Translations under genes and position numbers: made by a program
Shown: one piece after another, positions 63,857 through 64,000 of the stretch
How the letters are laid out: each line of letters opens with the position of its first letter
How positions within the stretch are numbered: the first letter of the stretch is position 1
The notes under the pieces: model-generated
Seen by the model: the letters and a program-made list of their open reading frames with translations, nothing else
The model's database searches: none
What the model was told of the DNA's origin: nothing
Source: Viridibacillus arvi
Lineage (GTDB): Bacteria; Bacillota; Bacilli; Bacillales_A; Planococcaceae
Direction of reading: 5' to 3'
Assembly: GCF_001274945.1 (NCBI RefSeq)
Contig: NZ_LILB01000001.1
Coordinates: 843,212-907,211 of the forward strand
Length of the DNA stretch: 64,000 bases

Positions 63857-64000
63857 ACGAAGACAATTAAGTCATGAAAATATTTAAAGGGTATTTTATT
63901 TTTTAATGCTTTCTATAAATCTCATTAAAGAGATTTTGGGGAATAGAAAGTAAAATTAGACAAGCTCAAGTATTTTACTGAATAAGCAGTCTGATAAGGA

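Overview
The window is a low-GC, endospore-forming Firmicute chromosome segment (Bacillales). The evidence is strong AGGAGG-type ribosome binding sites, frequent TTG and GTG starts, T-box and FMN riboswitch leaders, a Tlp-type spore protein, YtaF, a Ger(x)C germination lipoprotein and spore-surface-type proteins. The gene set looks like the Lysinibacillus/Solibacillus side of the Bacillales, but that placement is inference. There are no rRNA or tRNA genes, no CRISPR array, no prophage and no intact insertion sequence.

Layout. 1-4.7 kb (minus): MarR regulator with a truncated ABC exporter, an MFS pump, and a TRM11-like RNA methylase with a partner gene. 5-8 kb (plus): ytaF, an XRE/DUF1232 regulator, an LCP cell-wall ligase and a PAP2 lipid phosphatase. 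8-9.2 kb: a decayed gene and two small genes. 9.3-13.6 kb (minus): the riboflavin operon ribD-ribE-ribBA-ribH, preceded by three complete tandem FMN riboswitch-plus-terminator modules, the most unusual structure in the window. 13.7-16.5 kb: small membrane and hydrophilic proteins, a methyltransferase and a LysR regulator. 16.7-21.9 kb (minus): histidine kinase, response regulator, ABC ATPase and two ABC-2 permeases in the order of the Bacillus LnrJKLMN antibiotic-resistance system, with a promoter carrying three alternating half-sites. 22-28.4 kb: Amj flippase, GyrI-like protein, hydrolase, VOC protein, and a nitroreductase with a divergent YodB-like HxlR repressor, then an MFS pump.

28.5-31.1 kb: a GC-rich, probably acquired hydrolase, a decayed stretch, and an EamA transporter behind a structured leader with a terminator that I cannot assign to a known riboswitch class. 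31.4-37.4 kb: spore-related cluster (tlp, a spore-coat-like small protein, a frameshifted coiled-coil gene, two exosporium/CsxC-like proteins, an orphan Ger(x)C). 37.7-44.6 kb: a PepSY membrane protein and a TetR - NCS1 permease - DUF917 - hydantoinase/oxoprolinase operon. 44.8-46.6 kb: a sodium:amino-acid symporter under a T-box whose specifier reads UUC (Phe).

46.8-62.7 kb: metallo-hydrolase, YitT, DinB, acetyltransferases (one two-domain gene broken by an in-frame TAG), AraC/GyrI regulator, a kinase-like zinc-ribbon protein, Nudix, a second LCP ligase, MFS, aminoglycoside-phosphotransferase-like kinase, an array of about 20 degenerate AGCGCT repeats, ArsR with an oxidoreductase, a lipoprotein, a HAD phosphatase and argS behind an Arg (CGC) T-box. 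62.9-64 kb has no recognisable protein gene but holds a consensus promoter and a terminator about 150 nt apart.
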